A model generated the notes under the pieces. It searched no databases, had not been told where the DNA came from, and was given only the letters and a program-made list of their open reading frames with translations. Positions 22,596-31,835 of a stretch of 64,000 nucleotides of DNA are shown piece after piece (position 1 is the stretch's first letter; the number at the start of each line of letters is the position of its first letter). The translations under genes and the position numbers were made by a program. The stretch spans positions 2,088,001-2,152,000 of the forward strand of contig JACVTC010000010.1 in assembly GCA_016946835.1 (NCBI GenBank), read 5' to 3'. The DNA is from Neocallimastix lanati (nom. inval.) (Eukaryota > Neocallimastigomycota > Neocallimastigomycetes > Neocallimastigales > Neocallimastigaceae).

Positions 22596-23546
22596 CTAGG
22601 TTAACTTTCTTGCTATTTCTTTAATTTTATTATTAGGATTCCTTGCATTAAAGTAGCAATTTCTTGTGAAATGGTCATGTTTGTCACAGATTGAACAGTA
22701 CTTCTCATTATTTCTTTTGGTCTTGTTCCTGTTAATTTTGCTATTTTTCTGGTTTCTTCTTCTCCGATTATTATTGTTATAGTTATTATTATAGTTATTA
22801 TTATAATTATTATTATTGTTATTATAATTATTGTGATTATTATTCCTAGAATTATTTTGGGAATGATTATGATTGGCATTTTTTATAAAAGAAACTTCTT
22901 CCACTGGCTTTGGGTCTTCCGCATTTAAAGTTCTTTTGGCTATGGTTCTGATTTCGTTTGCAATCTCTTGAAGATTGTCTTTACAATTGAATTTGACATA
23001 GTTTTTATATTCCCCTGGGAGTCCCTTCAAGAGTAATTTGAATTTTTCATCTTCGTCTATTGTTTTTCCTAATTCTTTGAGTAGATTACAAAGATGTTCG
23101 AATTCTGTAGTAAATTTGATTACTTCTTTGTCCGTTTTGGCTCTTAGATTTTTTAAACGGTCGTATAAATCTGGAACTTTGTTGATATTTATTATATTAT
23201 ATTCGCTTTCCAGATATTTATACATTTCGTAAGCCGATTTTAATCGAAGGCCTATCAACGTGGCTTTGGTTTCTTTGGAAACCGAGCATAGAATTTGTTG
23301 GCGAGCTCTACCGTCCTTTTCTTTAATTAGAGAAATTGAATTTTCAATATTCTTCTTATCTTCTTTTTTAGATTTGAGTTTATCATATAACTCATTTAAT
23401 TCTTCGTTGGCGTCGAATTGGATGTATTTGTCTTTGTGATTTATTTCGAGATTTGTTCTCAATTCGTACGCCCAAATGTCAAAGTTCTCTTCATTTAATA
23501 TCTCTCTTGGAGTTGAAGATGAATCTAAATTATTAGAAGTATTCAT
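22596..23546 (-). CDS. El-6 Gag (copia type)
   Basis: 316 codons starting MNTSNNLDSSSTPREILNEENFDIWAYELRTNLE. The W..EL opening, the YMKYLESEYN-like middle and LLKGLPGEYKNYVKF are typical of UBN2-type copia gag. An Asn-rich hinge precedes a basic stretch and a CCHC knuckle CSICDKHDHFTRNC near the C-terminus. The ATG at 23546 lies about 70 nt after the PBS, a sensible leader length. Gag assembles the particle and binds RNA. It lies in a different frame from the pol segment that follows. Confidence 0.92.
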   Translation of the reverse strand: MNTSNNLDSSSTPREILNEENFDIWAYELRTNLEINHKDKYIQFDANEELNELYDKLKSKKEDKKNIENSISLIKEKDGRARQQILCSVSKETKATLIGLRLKSAYEMYKYLESEYNIININKVPDLYDRLKNLRAKTDKEVIKFTTEFEHLCNLLKELGKTIDEDEKFKLLLKGLPGEYKNYVKFNCKDNLQEIANEIRTIAKRTLNAEDPKPVEEVSFIKNANHNHSQNNSRNNNHNNYNNNNNNYNNNYNNNYNNNNRRRRNQKNSKINRNKTKRNNEKYCSICDKHDHFTRNCYFNARNPNNKIKEIARKLT

Positions 23547-23603
23547 ATTTATAAGAAAGGTGGTTTTAAATAACGGATATGTTTTTTATAAATAAGAGCT
23601 AAT

Positions 23604-23617
23604 TGAGACTCTTAATC
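23604..23617 (-). other. El-6 PBS, complementary to tRNA-Lys(CUU) anticodon arm
   Basis: The plus strand abutting the 5' LTR reads TGAGACTCTTAATC, the anticodon stem-loop of eukaryotic tRNA-Lys(CUU) as I know it from animals, with GAGC (D-stem 3' strand) four bases upstream. So the element's first bases after the LTR are complementary to a tRNA fragment ending at about nt 40. Drosophila copia uses a half-tRNA (initiator Met, nt 1-39) in just this way. The tRNA identity needs the host gene. Confidence 0.65.
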
Positions 23618-23928
23618 TGAGAAAAATATGTGTGTTTTTTATAATAAACTTTATTTAATTTTTGTATTTAGTTAATACATAAATTTTATTAATGTAAAGA
23701 ACTCATTTTTTAAGATAATAAAAATAATTATTTTTATAGTAAAAATTACATATTTAATCATGTGATAATTCTATGAATTAATACACATAGATAAATGTTA
23801 CACAACATAAAAATATAAGAATAAAATATTAATATAAGATAAAAATATAATATTGATAATAATATAAGAATATAAAAATATAATTTTAATAATATAAAAA
23901 TATAAAATAAAATGTGATTATTTTAACA
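23618..23928 (-). repeat. El-6 5' LTR
   Basis: 311 bp; about one difference from 10650-10960. Followed on the plus strand by the target duplicate AATAG and the resumed El-5 sequence. Confidence 0.95.
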
Positions 23929-23933
23929 AATAG

Positions 23934-24607
23934 TATCGTTATATTTAATTAACCTTTATTAATATATTTTAATTTATAAACCCCAATTAACCAAGGGTCT
24001 TCTCTAAACTACAATAAAGAAGAGTAGTTATTAGAAATCTTTATAATAATTTAATAAATATTAATAATAATAAATATACATTTAAAATATATTATATCGG
24101 AGTATAGTATAATATATAATAAATATATATTAAAATAATAAATATAATAAATATAACTATATAATTCTTAAAATGAAAATATGAATAATAAAGTTAAATA
24201 TATAAGAATATAATTATATAATAAATATGAATATAATAAATAATATCAACTATATATATTTAATTATAATTAAAATAACTAAAACTATTTCATTATATTA
24301 TATATTATAATATATAAAAGTATTATGTATTTTTAATATAAACTTCAAAATAAATATGAATAGTTAAGTTATATATATAATAAAATTCTTATTATATATT
24401 TAGAAGAAATTAACTATTTAATTTAATATATTTAATATATTTAATATATTTTATATTATATATTATTTATAATATATAAATATTGAATAATATATGAATA
24501 ATAAAATTATTTCAAATATTATTATTGACAAAAGAGATATAAATTTAATATTTAATAATTATTATTAAATATACAAATATGTTATAACACATATTTGTTT
24601 TATATCA
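23934..24607 (+). repeat. El-5 terminal repeat, continuation
   Basis: 23934-24040 matches 9262-9365 (TATCGTTATATTTAATTAAC...GAAGAGTAGTTAT). The remainder is very AT-rich, ending in ATATTTGTTTTATATCA (24607), the same end as the 8838-9223 repeat. Part of the middle may be expansion of AT-rich simple sequence. Confidence 0.55.
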
Positions 24608-24985
24608 GGGACTTTTATGTGCAATAATTTATAAGCAGTGGGTTTTAAATAATGGTAGTTTAGTAAATTTTATTAATAAAATTATAATATTCGTACAATT
24701 AAAATAATAATTCTAATTCCTAAAATTTTACAAGAGAGTTCTCTATTTCTAATATAAATAATCTAATCTATTTATAAGAAATAGGTATTATATTAATTAT
24801 ATATTTTAATATATAGAACTATATAAATTTAAAATGAAATAAAGTATTATAATTATGATAATTATAATAATACATATTGAAATAAAATAAAATAAAATAA
24901 TTATTATCAAAAAGATACAAATTTAATATTTAATAATTATTATTAAATATACAAATATGTTACTACACATATTTGTTTTATATCA
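24608..24985 (+). repeat. LTR-like repeat, copy 2 of the El-5 family
   Basis: 378 bp, matches 8846-9223. It abuts the end of the preceding repeat head to tail, and its right end adjoins the truncated El-8. Confidence 0.65.
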
Positions 24986-25023
24986 CAAGTAAAGAATATT
25001 ATTACAATAACAATAGGTATTAA

Positions 25024-27428
25024 TCAATTAGCAATAACTTTTATTTTAAAATTCATAGGTTTTATACCTTTAGTAGAAAGAGTATGACCAAGGAGCTCAA
25101 CTTCTTCTTTAAAGAAATCACATTTTTCAAAGTTCACTTTTAATCCATTATTAGCAAGTATGAGGAATACTTTTTCTAGGTCTTTGATGTGTCGATTTAA
25201 TGAAGGAGAATAAATAACTAAATCATCTATGTAAATAAAAACGCATACTCCGATTAAATCAAAAAATATTCTGTTCATCTCCCTTTGAAAAGTAGCGGGA
25301 GCGTTGCATAGTCCAAAAGGCATAACTTCAAAATTAAAGTTTCCATAAATAGTCGTAAAGCAGGTGATATCTTTATCATCAGAATGCATAAGAATCTGAT
25401 GGTACCCTGAGAAGAGATCAATAGTAGACAAAATAGAAATATCACCGCTAACATAGTAAAGTATATCATATATTAAAGGAAGTGCATAAGCGTCCTTTAA
25501 TGTACAGTTATTAATCTTCCTGTAGTCAACACATATTCTCACTTGACCATTCTTTTTTGGTATCTTTTTTGGTACCAGTACTACAGGAGAAGACCAAGGA
25601 GAACTAGAAGGAACAATTAAATTATTATAAGTTTAATTAATTCCTTTTTAAGTGCATCAGCTTGCACTTTTGAAATACGGTATGCTCTCTGTTTAATAGG
25701 TGTTGTTCCTGGTATTAAATTAATTCTATGAGGATATAGCTTTGACGAACCCAAATCGTCAGTTTTCAGTGCAAGAACACTAATATAAATTAAAAATAAT
25801 TTTTCTACATCAGCTTTCAAATGTTCTGGTAATTTTTTTACAATAGAGTGAATCATTTCCAGTTTAGATATTGTGTCGTCTGTGCAAACCTCGTTTTCAT
25901 TATGTATTACTTCATTAGTTATTAATAAAAGAGATGGAATCAATTGTGTTGTAATATTAACCGTCTTATTCTTACATTCTTTCCTTTCAATATTTCTATC
26001 TACTAATTTATAATTAATATTTATTTTGTTATTGCTATTTTGATGAGAATCGTTTTTTGATGGAAGTTTAGAATGTGGTCTGGAACTTATATTGTTTGTA
26101 ACTTTAGAATTAATTTTATGATCATTTATTTTATAATTGTCAATTTTATTATTATTATTATTAATTGTTTTTATTTTGATATTATTTTCTTTATCGATGT
26201 CGACACTATTAAAGAAAGGTAATTTTACATTAAAATTATTTATGTTAATATTAGGTAACTCTGATTTAGCATATGTAAAGAGTATATTATTATTATCATT
26301 ATTATTATTGTCACTCCAACTAGTTTCAGAATCTTCATCATTCTCTTCAGAAGAATTATTATTTATATTATTCTCCTTATTCATATTATTTTCTTTGTCA
26401 TTAATTCTATTTGTACTTTCGGAAGGACTCAAACTAACGTCATAAAATAAAGAAGCTAATTCTACAGGATTATTATTTTCATCAATATGATATAAGATAT
26501 CATTAACTAAATTTATATCAAATCTATTTCGTTTAAGTGTTTCAATACCTATTAATATATCAAAGATATCATCCTTATCAATTCTCCTAAAGTAATCGAT
26601 AAAAGTGTAATATCCAATAGATATTTTTAGTTCATAAATATCTGAACAAGTTGAATTGTTTGAATATACCTGAAAATATTTTTCGGATATTTTCCCAATA
26701 GGATTTTTATTAAATTTTTTCAAAGCCGTAGTGGTAATCAAATTAACGCTAGCACACGAGTCCAAGAAAATTTCAGCTGGTTTCTCATCCACAGTGCCTT
26801 TAACTTTAATCACTTTTTGTTGGCTTATAATCGTCATTACATTTATTAAAGAGGTATTCAAATTTTTCTTTATTTTCTCTTTTCCTTCGGTTAATTTTAA
26901 TGCTTTTGTAAATTCTGACCTGAACTTTGGAAACAGGTCTAACAAATATACTAACTTCGTTATGACCTCGGTAGATGCTACTTTTTTAATAAAGTCTTTA
27001 ATTTTAAATTCATTAAAATCTTCCATCATTTTTATGTGTTTCTCCGGCTTAGAATAACTTTTAACATTGATGGGTATATCATCTTTGTTACTGCTCAGTA
27101 TTTCATTTATTTTATTCAATTTATTCGCCTTTTTTACATTTCTAATATTTGGTTGATTGATATAAGAAAGGTCCAAATATTCTAATTTATTTGTATTATT
27201 AGTAGTTATTGTTTGATTATTAGGTGCTTGTGAATCCTCAAAAATTTCAATAAATTCATTGAAAGTAACATTTTTATGATCTTTATTTTCTTTAAATTCT
27301 TTATCTTCTTCTTTTTCTGTTGATAGTTTGATATTCGTTCCTCCCTCATCTGTTATCATATCAGATGTTCCTGTAGTTGCTAATTTATTGACATTTAATT
27401 TTCTTTTCATAATAGTATTTTTCTTCAT
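25024..27428 (-). pseudogene. El-8 protease and RT remnant
   Basis: A protease-like domain with FLDSCASVNLI lies near 26735-26765. A 140-residue Asn-rich insert follows at about 26000-26450, then the RT N-terminal approach (LYPHRINLIPGTTPIKQRAYRIS). The RT core at 25024-25542 has MRICVDYRKIN, STIDLFSGYHQIL, VMPFGLCNAPATFQREMN and FIYIDDLVIYS. The palm motifs are well kept, so the protein was recently under selection. The pol reading ends at the truncation point. Confidence 0.85.
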
Positions 27429-27489
27429 AGCATTTGTAATAATTGGAACTGGATTATCTATAAGCTTTTTCTTTATTTCTTTGGTATAT

Positions 27490-28177
27490 GGGGAGATTTA
27501 TATTTAATTATTTTTACCTTTCTTTTGGGCAACAGCAATAATTTCCTCATTATGGTAATTACCAAAATTATTATAAATATTATTTGAACTAGGGTCATTA
27601 TTAATTTTCTTTTCATTATCATTTATAGAAATTTTATTTAAATCAATTTCATTGTTACTTTGATCATATTTATTATTCTTATAAGTATTATTTATTTTAA
27701 CATCATTATTAACTTATTAATAGTATCATTTTCATAGATGTTGTTAAGATTATTATTATTTAATTTATAACCGTTACTAATATTCTTAATAAGATATTCT
27801 TTATTATTTATGTTATTATTATTATTATTATTGGAATAAATATTATCAATACTTGTATGATTATCATCAAATAAACTGTTTGTATAATTTATTTTATTAT
27901 TCTCATATAAATAATTATTATTTATATCATAATTATGTGAATTATCATTATAAGGATATCCATTATTTATTATATCATTATTTGAAGTTGCACTAGCATT
28001 ATATTAATCATTATTATTATTATTATTATTATTATGTAAATTATTATCATTAGTATTATTATAATTATTTTTCATTTTCATAGTATCATTCTTTAACTTG
28101 AGAGAATATGTTAAATTTACATATTCTTCATTAATAATATTATTTTTATTATAAGTTTGAAGTTTGGTTTGGTTAAC
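27490..28177 (-). pseudogene. El-8 gag-pol linker, Asn-rich
   Basis: A low-complexity AAT/ATT-rich region lies between the gag end and the protease-like domain. Minus-strand readings are dominated by Asn, Tyr, Ile and Asp codons (YNDNSHNYDIN-like) and are interrupted a few times. Its position equals the Lys/Asn-rich linker of El-10. No domain is recognised. Confidence 0.55.
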
Positions 28178-28210
28178 GGGAGTTGTCCTTCTCCCATTAT
28201 TTAGTTTAAA
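28141..28210 (-). promoter_or_regulatory. El-8 gag/pol frameshift signal
   Basis: In element sense: TTTAAAC (28210-28204), 8-nt spacer with the gag stop (28203-28196), stem GGGAG/CTCCC (28195-28191 with 28182-28178) and loop AAGGACAA. I see no convincing downstream partner for the loop in this copy. The geometry is the same as in El-1, El-9, El-10 and El-11. Confidence 0.72.
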
Positions 28211-29505
28211 TTATTAAAGCTATCTCCATTATTATTATTATTATTTATATTAGCGTTGAAATTACTATTAATATTTGAACTAGTAGTATTAATATCCTGA
28301 TTTATTCCATAAGAATTCCTATTAAAATTATTATTTCCAGTGGGAATATTATTCTTATTAAAATTATTATTATTTCTATTAGTAATATTATTTCCAGTAA
28401 ATTTATTATTTTTATTAAAGTAATGATTACTACCATTAAAAGAGTTATTGTTACCATTTTTATTACTATTATTATAATAATTGTTATAATTATTACTATT
28501 ATTATTATAATCAAAATTATTATTATAATTATTACTCATATCATTATTATTCATATTATAAAGATTATTATTTCTATTACTACCATTATTATTATTATTA
28601 GGACATTCATAAGCTTTATGTCCTACTTGTTTACATGAGTAGCAAATAACTGATTTTCTAGCTTTTGGTTCGTAGTTATTATAGAATCTTCTTGAATCAT
28701 AAGTATTATTTTGTTGAATTTGTTCTACTCCGTGATAATAATTATTATTATTATTAAAACTTTTATTTTTATTGTTACTATATCTACCTGGTATAAACAT
28801 TCTATTATTGGTGGAGTTTTCATTTATATAACCCATAACATATGATGACGCTTGCCTAGAATTATCTAAATTATTTCCATGTTCTCTTAAGTTCCTATAA
28901 ATTGGATGATTTAATAAAATGTTATTATTTTTATTTATGTTATTTTGATATATCATAACATTCTGAGAATTTTTGCTTGTTATAGTTCGTACTTCAGCTT
29001 TTTCTGCACGTTCTGCTACTTCGAAGGCTTCTGTTAATGTTTTACAGTTGGCCAAAATTACTTGAGAATGTACATATACCCTACCATGTATAGCATTTAA
29101 ATAATCATCGACACATATTAATTTTTTATATTCCAAATCAAGTCGATGATAAAGAGTTAAATAATTATAATTAAATCCTTTAATAGTTTCATTTCTCTTT
29201 ATTTTTAAGGCCTTTAAAATTGAACACTTATCATTTTGAGTAATTTCTAAATAATCTTCAATGGCTCTCTGGATTTCTTTATACGAGGGAAACCTTTTAA
29301 CATTATTTCTTGTAGTACATAGGGATTTTAAAAGGTTTTTTATGTCGGCCTCTACTGCGTTCTTCACCCAAATAAAAATTCTATTTGGTTCCTCAATGTT
29401 GTAAATTTCCATAATATTTTTGAAATCTTCTATCCAAGAATCTATATCCTTACCATAATTCGCTAAGTATGGTAAGTCTCTTCTAATTTTCGAAGCGTCC
29501 GCCAT
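28201..29505 (-). CDS. El-8 Gag (gypsy type) with zinc knuckle
   Basis: 434 codons, MADASKIRRDLPYLANYGKDIDSWIEDFKNIMEIYNIEEPNRIFIW. The N-terminal helical capsid-like region shows RNETIKGFNYNYLTLYHRLD, matching the KRNEKIKDFNVRYRTLYTKLD segment of El-10, so they are homologous gags. A CCHC knuckle, CYSCKQVGHKAYEC, is followed by about 130 residues of Asn-rich sequence before the stop. It encodes the structural protein. The frame is open, although the element as a whole is broken. Confidence 0.88.
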   Translation of the reverse strand: MADASKIRRDLPYLANYGKDIDSWIEDFKNIMEIYNIEEPNRIFIWVKNAVEADIKNLLKSLCTTRNNVKRFPSYKEIQRAIEDYLEITQNDKCSILKALKIKRNETIKGFNYNYLTLYHRLDLEYKKLICVDDYLNAIHGRVYVHSQVILANCKTLTEAFEVAERAEKAEVRTITSKNSQNVMIYQNNINKNNNILLNHPIYRNLREHGNNLDNSRQASSYVMGYINENSTNNRMFIPGRYSNNKNKSFNNNNNYYHGVEQIQQNNTYDSRRFYNNYEPKARKSVICYSCKQVGHKAYECPNNNNNGSNRNNNLYNMNNNDMSNNYNNNFDYNNNSNNYNNYYNNSNKNGNNNSFNGSNHYFNKNNKFTGNNITNRNNNNFNKNNIPTGNNNFNRNSYGINQDINTTSSNINSNFNANINNNNNNGDSFNNLN

Positions 29506-29516
29506 TTATCTAATTA

Positions 29517-29558
29517 TTGTTTCAATTTGTAATTATATTCTTATATATTTCTACGCAT

Positions 29559-29616
<58 letters not shown>

Positions 29617-29800
29617 TATTATTATTATTAATTCTTATTTTATACACTATTACTAAAATTTTATTTATTATTATTAACTATTATTTAATTCACTATTATT
29701 AAAATATTACTTATTATTAATTATTACTTAATTCACTATTAATAAAATATTATTATTATTAATTATTACTTAATTCACTATTAATAAATTTTAAATTTAA
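29517..29800. repeat. (ATT)n microsatellite and about 50-bp tandem repeats in El-8 leader
   Basis: An ATT run of about 25 units (29558-29630) is followed by three imperfect copies of a unit containing ATTACTTAATTCACTATTA (29660-29790). A fourth, related copy lies near 30060. Confidence 0.85.
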
Positions 29801-30224
29801 AAAGACACACGAAATATTAAAGAGATATATTAATATGTTTTTATTATATGTTTTATTATATTTTTTATTAAAAAGAAAAAATGTTCAAGGAAGTGAATTG
29901 TCAATTATAATAATACAATTATTTATACACTTTAACTCATTATATTAATATTTATTTATATAAAACTATTGGTTAAATATTTAATTTATAACATAAACAA
30001 TTAATATACTATTTTAATAGTTTCTTACTTCTGGTAATAAAATATTATTTATTATTATTAATTATTACTTAATTCACTGTTACTAAAGTATTATTTATTA
30101 TTATTATTAAAATATTATCTATTATTTTTTCCTAAATATTATCACATATACTATTAATAAAATATTATTTACTATTAATATTTATACTAAACTATTACTA
30201 CTTTTTTATTAAAATATCATTTCT
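29801..30224 (-). other. El-8 leader, AT-rich
   Basis: No gene. It continues the leader, with TTATTATTA runs and one scattered copy of the TTACTTAATTCACT unit. Confidence 0.5.
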
Positions 30225-30383
30225 TAATTAAAGATTTATTCGTTTTTATACTGGTCCAAATTCCCAGTTGTCTTTAATTACTAATAAAGAAGATGATTAA
30301 AAAAAATTAACTATACTAATAATAATAATTAAAGACTTATTCGTTTTTATTCTGGTTCGAACTCCCAGTTACCTTTAATTATT
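30225..30383 (-). repeat. El-8 leader double hairpins (two units)
   Basis: Two copies of a two-tier hairpin. Unit 1 has a 10-bp outer stem (30225-30234/30271-30280) and an inner ACTGG/CCAGT stem with a 9-nt loop. Unit 2 has an 11-bp outer stem (30324-30334/30373-30383) and an inner CTGG/CCAG stem with a 9-nt loop. The outer stems differ in sequence between units yet remain fully paired. Confidence 0.75.
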
Positions 30384-30580
30384 ATTTAATAATAATCATA
30401 ATAATTTACGCGTTTTTTCTTTTTTTTTTTTTTTTTTATATATATATATATATAAATTTATATATTACTATTATAAAAAAAATTAATTATTTAATTTAAT
30501 ATTAATTATTTAATTATCTTTATTTTTTAAAAAGTAAATATCATTATAAATATAAATTTCATAATATTCTTGGTTTGCAC

Positions 30581-30597
30581 GCCCGGATTCTCCACCA
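30581..30597 (-). other. El-8 primer binding site (tRNA type)
   Basis: In element sense TGGTGGAGAATCCGGGC, four bases after the LTR end (30602), with the TGG start that pairs with tRNA CCA. It is close to El-10's TGGTGGAGAAATCGGG. A perfect 13-bp inverted repeat (30561-30573/30665-30677) encloses the site and the LTR end. The tRNA (acceptor strand beginning GGAGAA) is not identified. Confidence 0.7.
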
Positions 30598-30601
30598 TTT
30601 T

Positions 30602-31400
30602 TGATACGATATTTTATTAAATACCGTATATGTTAGTTGGGCGTTTATACAAAAGGGAATTATTCCAAGAATATTATATTACAATAATTATATTTATTTA
30701 CTTTTTATTTATTTATCTTTTATTATTTTATTTATTATATTTTATCATATAAAAAAAAAATACATGTTGTAATTATTATTCCCTAAAAAAAATATTTATT
30801 TATAAACTATTTTCATAATTATATTTTACTAATTTTATAAATATTATTTGTCGAAACACTAAAAGTAATTAATAAATATAAATTTTCATAACTTTTTACT
30901 TATAATTATTAATTCATATTGTTTAACATTATCTAAAAATTATTTTAATATTAAAATCAATTTAATTAAACATTCAATCTCCGTTATAATTAATATAACT
31001 AATTTTGCTATATAATCAACAATTATTTAATTTAATATTTTAATTATTATTAATAAATTATCTTTAATAATATATTTTAAGATTCATTAGATAAAAATAA
31101 TTTTTAATAAATATTTATATTAATAATTTTTCTATGTTAAAGTTTTGTGATAATTTGGTCTTAACGATTAGGTCAAGATGACAAATTATAGTAATTAATT
31201 AATAACTTAATTTTATTCTTATTTAAAACATATTGTTATTAGTAAATTTTATAATTAAGTTTTTATTTAAAACATAAAATTTATTTAATCTTAATAATAT
31301 TTTATTACATTATTATTTTATAAGTATTACTATAATTTAAATTACAATAATCCTACAAAGGATTAATCAAAAGATTTAAATATGTATTTATATAAAATAA
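30602..31400 (-). repeat. El-8 5' LTR (far end unresolved)
   Basis: On the plus strand it starts TGATACGATATT directly beside the PBS spacer. The rest is AT-rich, with a small complex patch at 31140-31185 (TTGGTCTTAACGATTAGGTC). I cannot place its outer end because there is no second LTR. Confidence 0.45.
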
Positions 31401-31429
31401 TTAATTATTAAAATATTAATTATTAATAT

Positions 31430-31780
31430 GAATATGTAATAGTATTAATATAAGATTGATATTGATAATTTAAACTAAGATAATAATATAAATATATAAA
31501 TAATATATAAGAATCTAATATAGCTAAATATTATATTTTATAATTAAAATATAATATGTAGAAATTAATTTAATATGACAATCACGTGTTTACATTATTT
31601 AATATATATTAATTTCAATATGTTAATAATATTTAGTCAATTAGTTGGCCTAGACTATTTCCTAAATATTTTAATAATAATTATTATATTATTAATTATT
31701 AATATTGAAATTCAAATAACTGAATTATTGAAATTGAAATTGAAATTGAATTAAATGGAAATTCAGTTATTATCTTAACA
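31430..31780 (-). repeat. LTR-like repeat, inverted copy of 58617-58976
   Basis: Reverse complement of 58617-58976 over about 350 bp: TGTTAAGATAATAACTG at one end, a GGCCTAGAC/GTCTAGGCC core and an ACACGTGATTGTCATAT block. A short piece of the same sequence (ACACGTGATTGTCATAT) borders the 8838 repeat. Probably a solo LTR of yet another family; no coding part is attached. Confidence 0.6.
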
Positions 31781-31835
31781 TTCTAAATAATTTTTCTATT
31801 ATTTTCTATTATTTCTACTGGACATGCATCAAAAA

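Larger units (their letters stand above)
10650..23928 (-). mobile_element. El-6: Ty1/copia element with both LTRs, interrupted by El-7
   Basis: Two 311-bp LTRs (10650-10960 and 23618-23928) differ by about one base, and the 5-bp target duplication AATAG sits on both sides (10645-10649, 23929-23933). Between them in minus orientation lie gag, protease, integrase and, beyond the El-7 insertion, RT and RNase H, which is the copia order. Apart from the insertion the element looks nearly whole. LTR near-identity makes it young; nesting makes it older than El-7. Confidence 0.95.
9228..24607 (+). mobile_element. El-5: copia-like gag-only element, split by El-6
   Basis: A start repeat (9228-9365: TGATATGCGGGAC... 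to GAAGAGTAGTTAT) is followed by spacer, one copia-type gag frame and, directly overlapping the gag end, a second copy of the start repeat (10613-10649). That copy continues, after the El-6 insertion, at 23934-24040 and on to an LTR-type end at 24607. No protease, RT or integrase lies between the two repeats. The architecture is repeat-gag-repeat, as in non-autonomous TR-GAG elements. Old: the two repeats agree only over the first 140 bp or so. Confidence 0.55.
24986..30601 (-). mobile_element. El-8: Ty3/gypsy element lacking its 3' half, broken
   Basis: In minus orientation there are a PBS, a structured leader, gag with zinc knuckle, a frameshift signal, an Asn-rich linker, protease and the RT core. 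RNase H, integrase and 3' LTR are missing; the El-5 repeat ends where El-8 begins. A handful of interruptions lie in the remaining coding part. The 5' LTR starts at 30602; its far end is not resolved. Moderately old. Confidence 0.88.

Noticed and set aside
28302-28638. Ile-rich frames on both strands over El-8 gag
   Set aside because: Shadows of the Asn-rich AAT repeats of gag in other frames.
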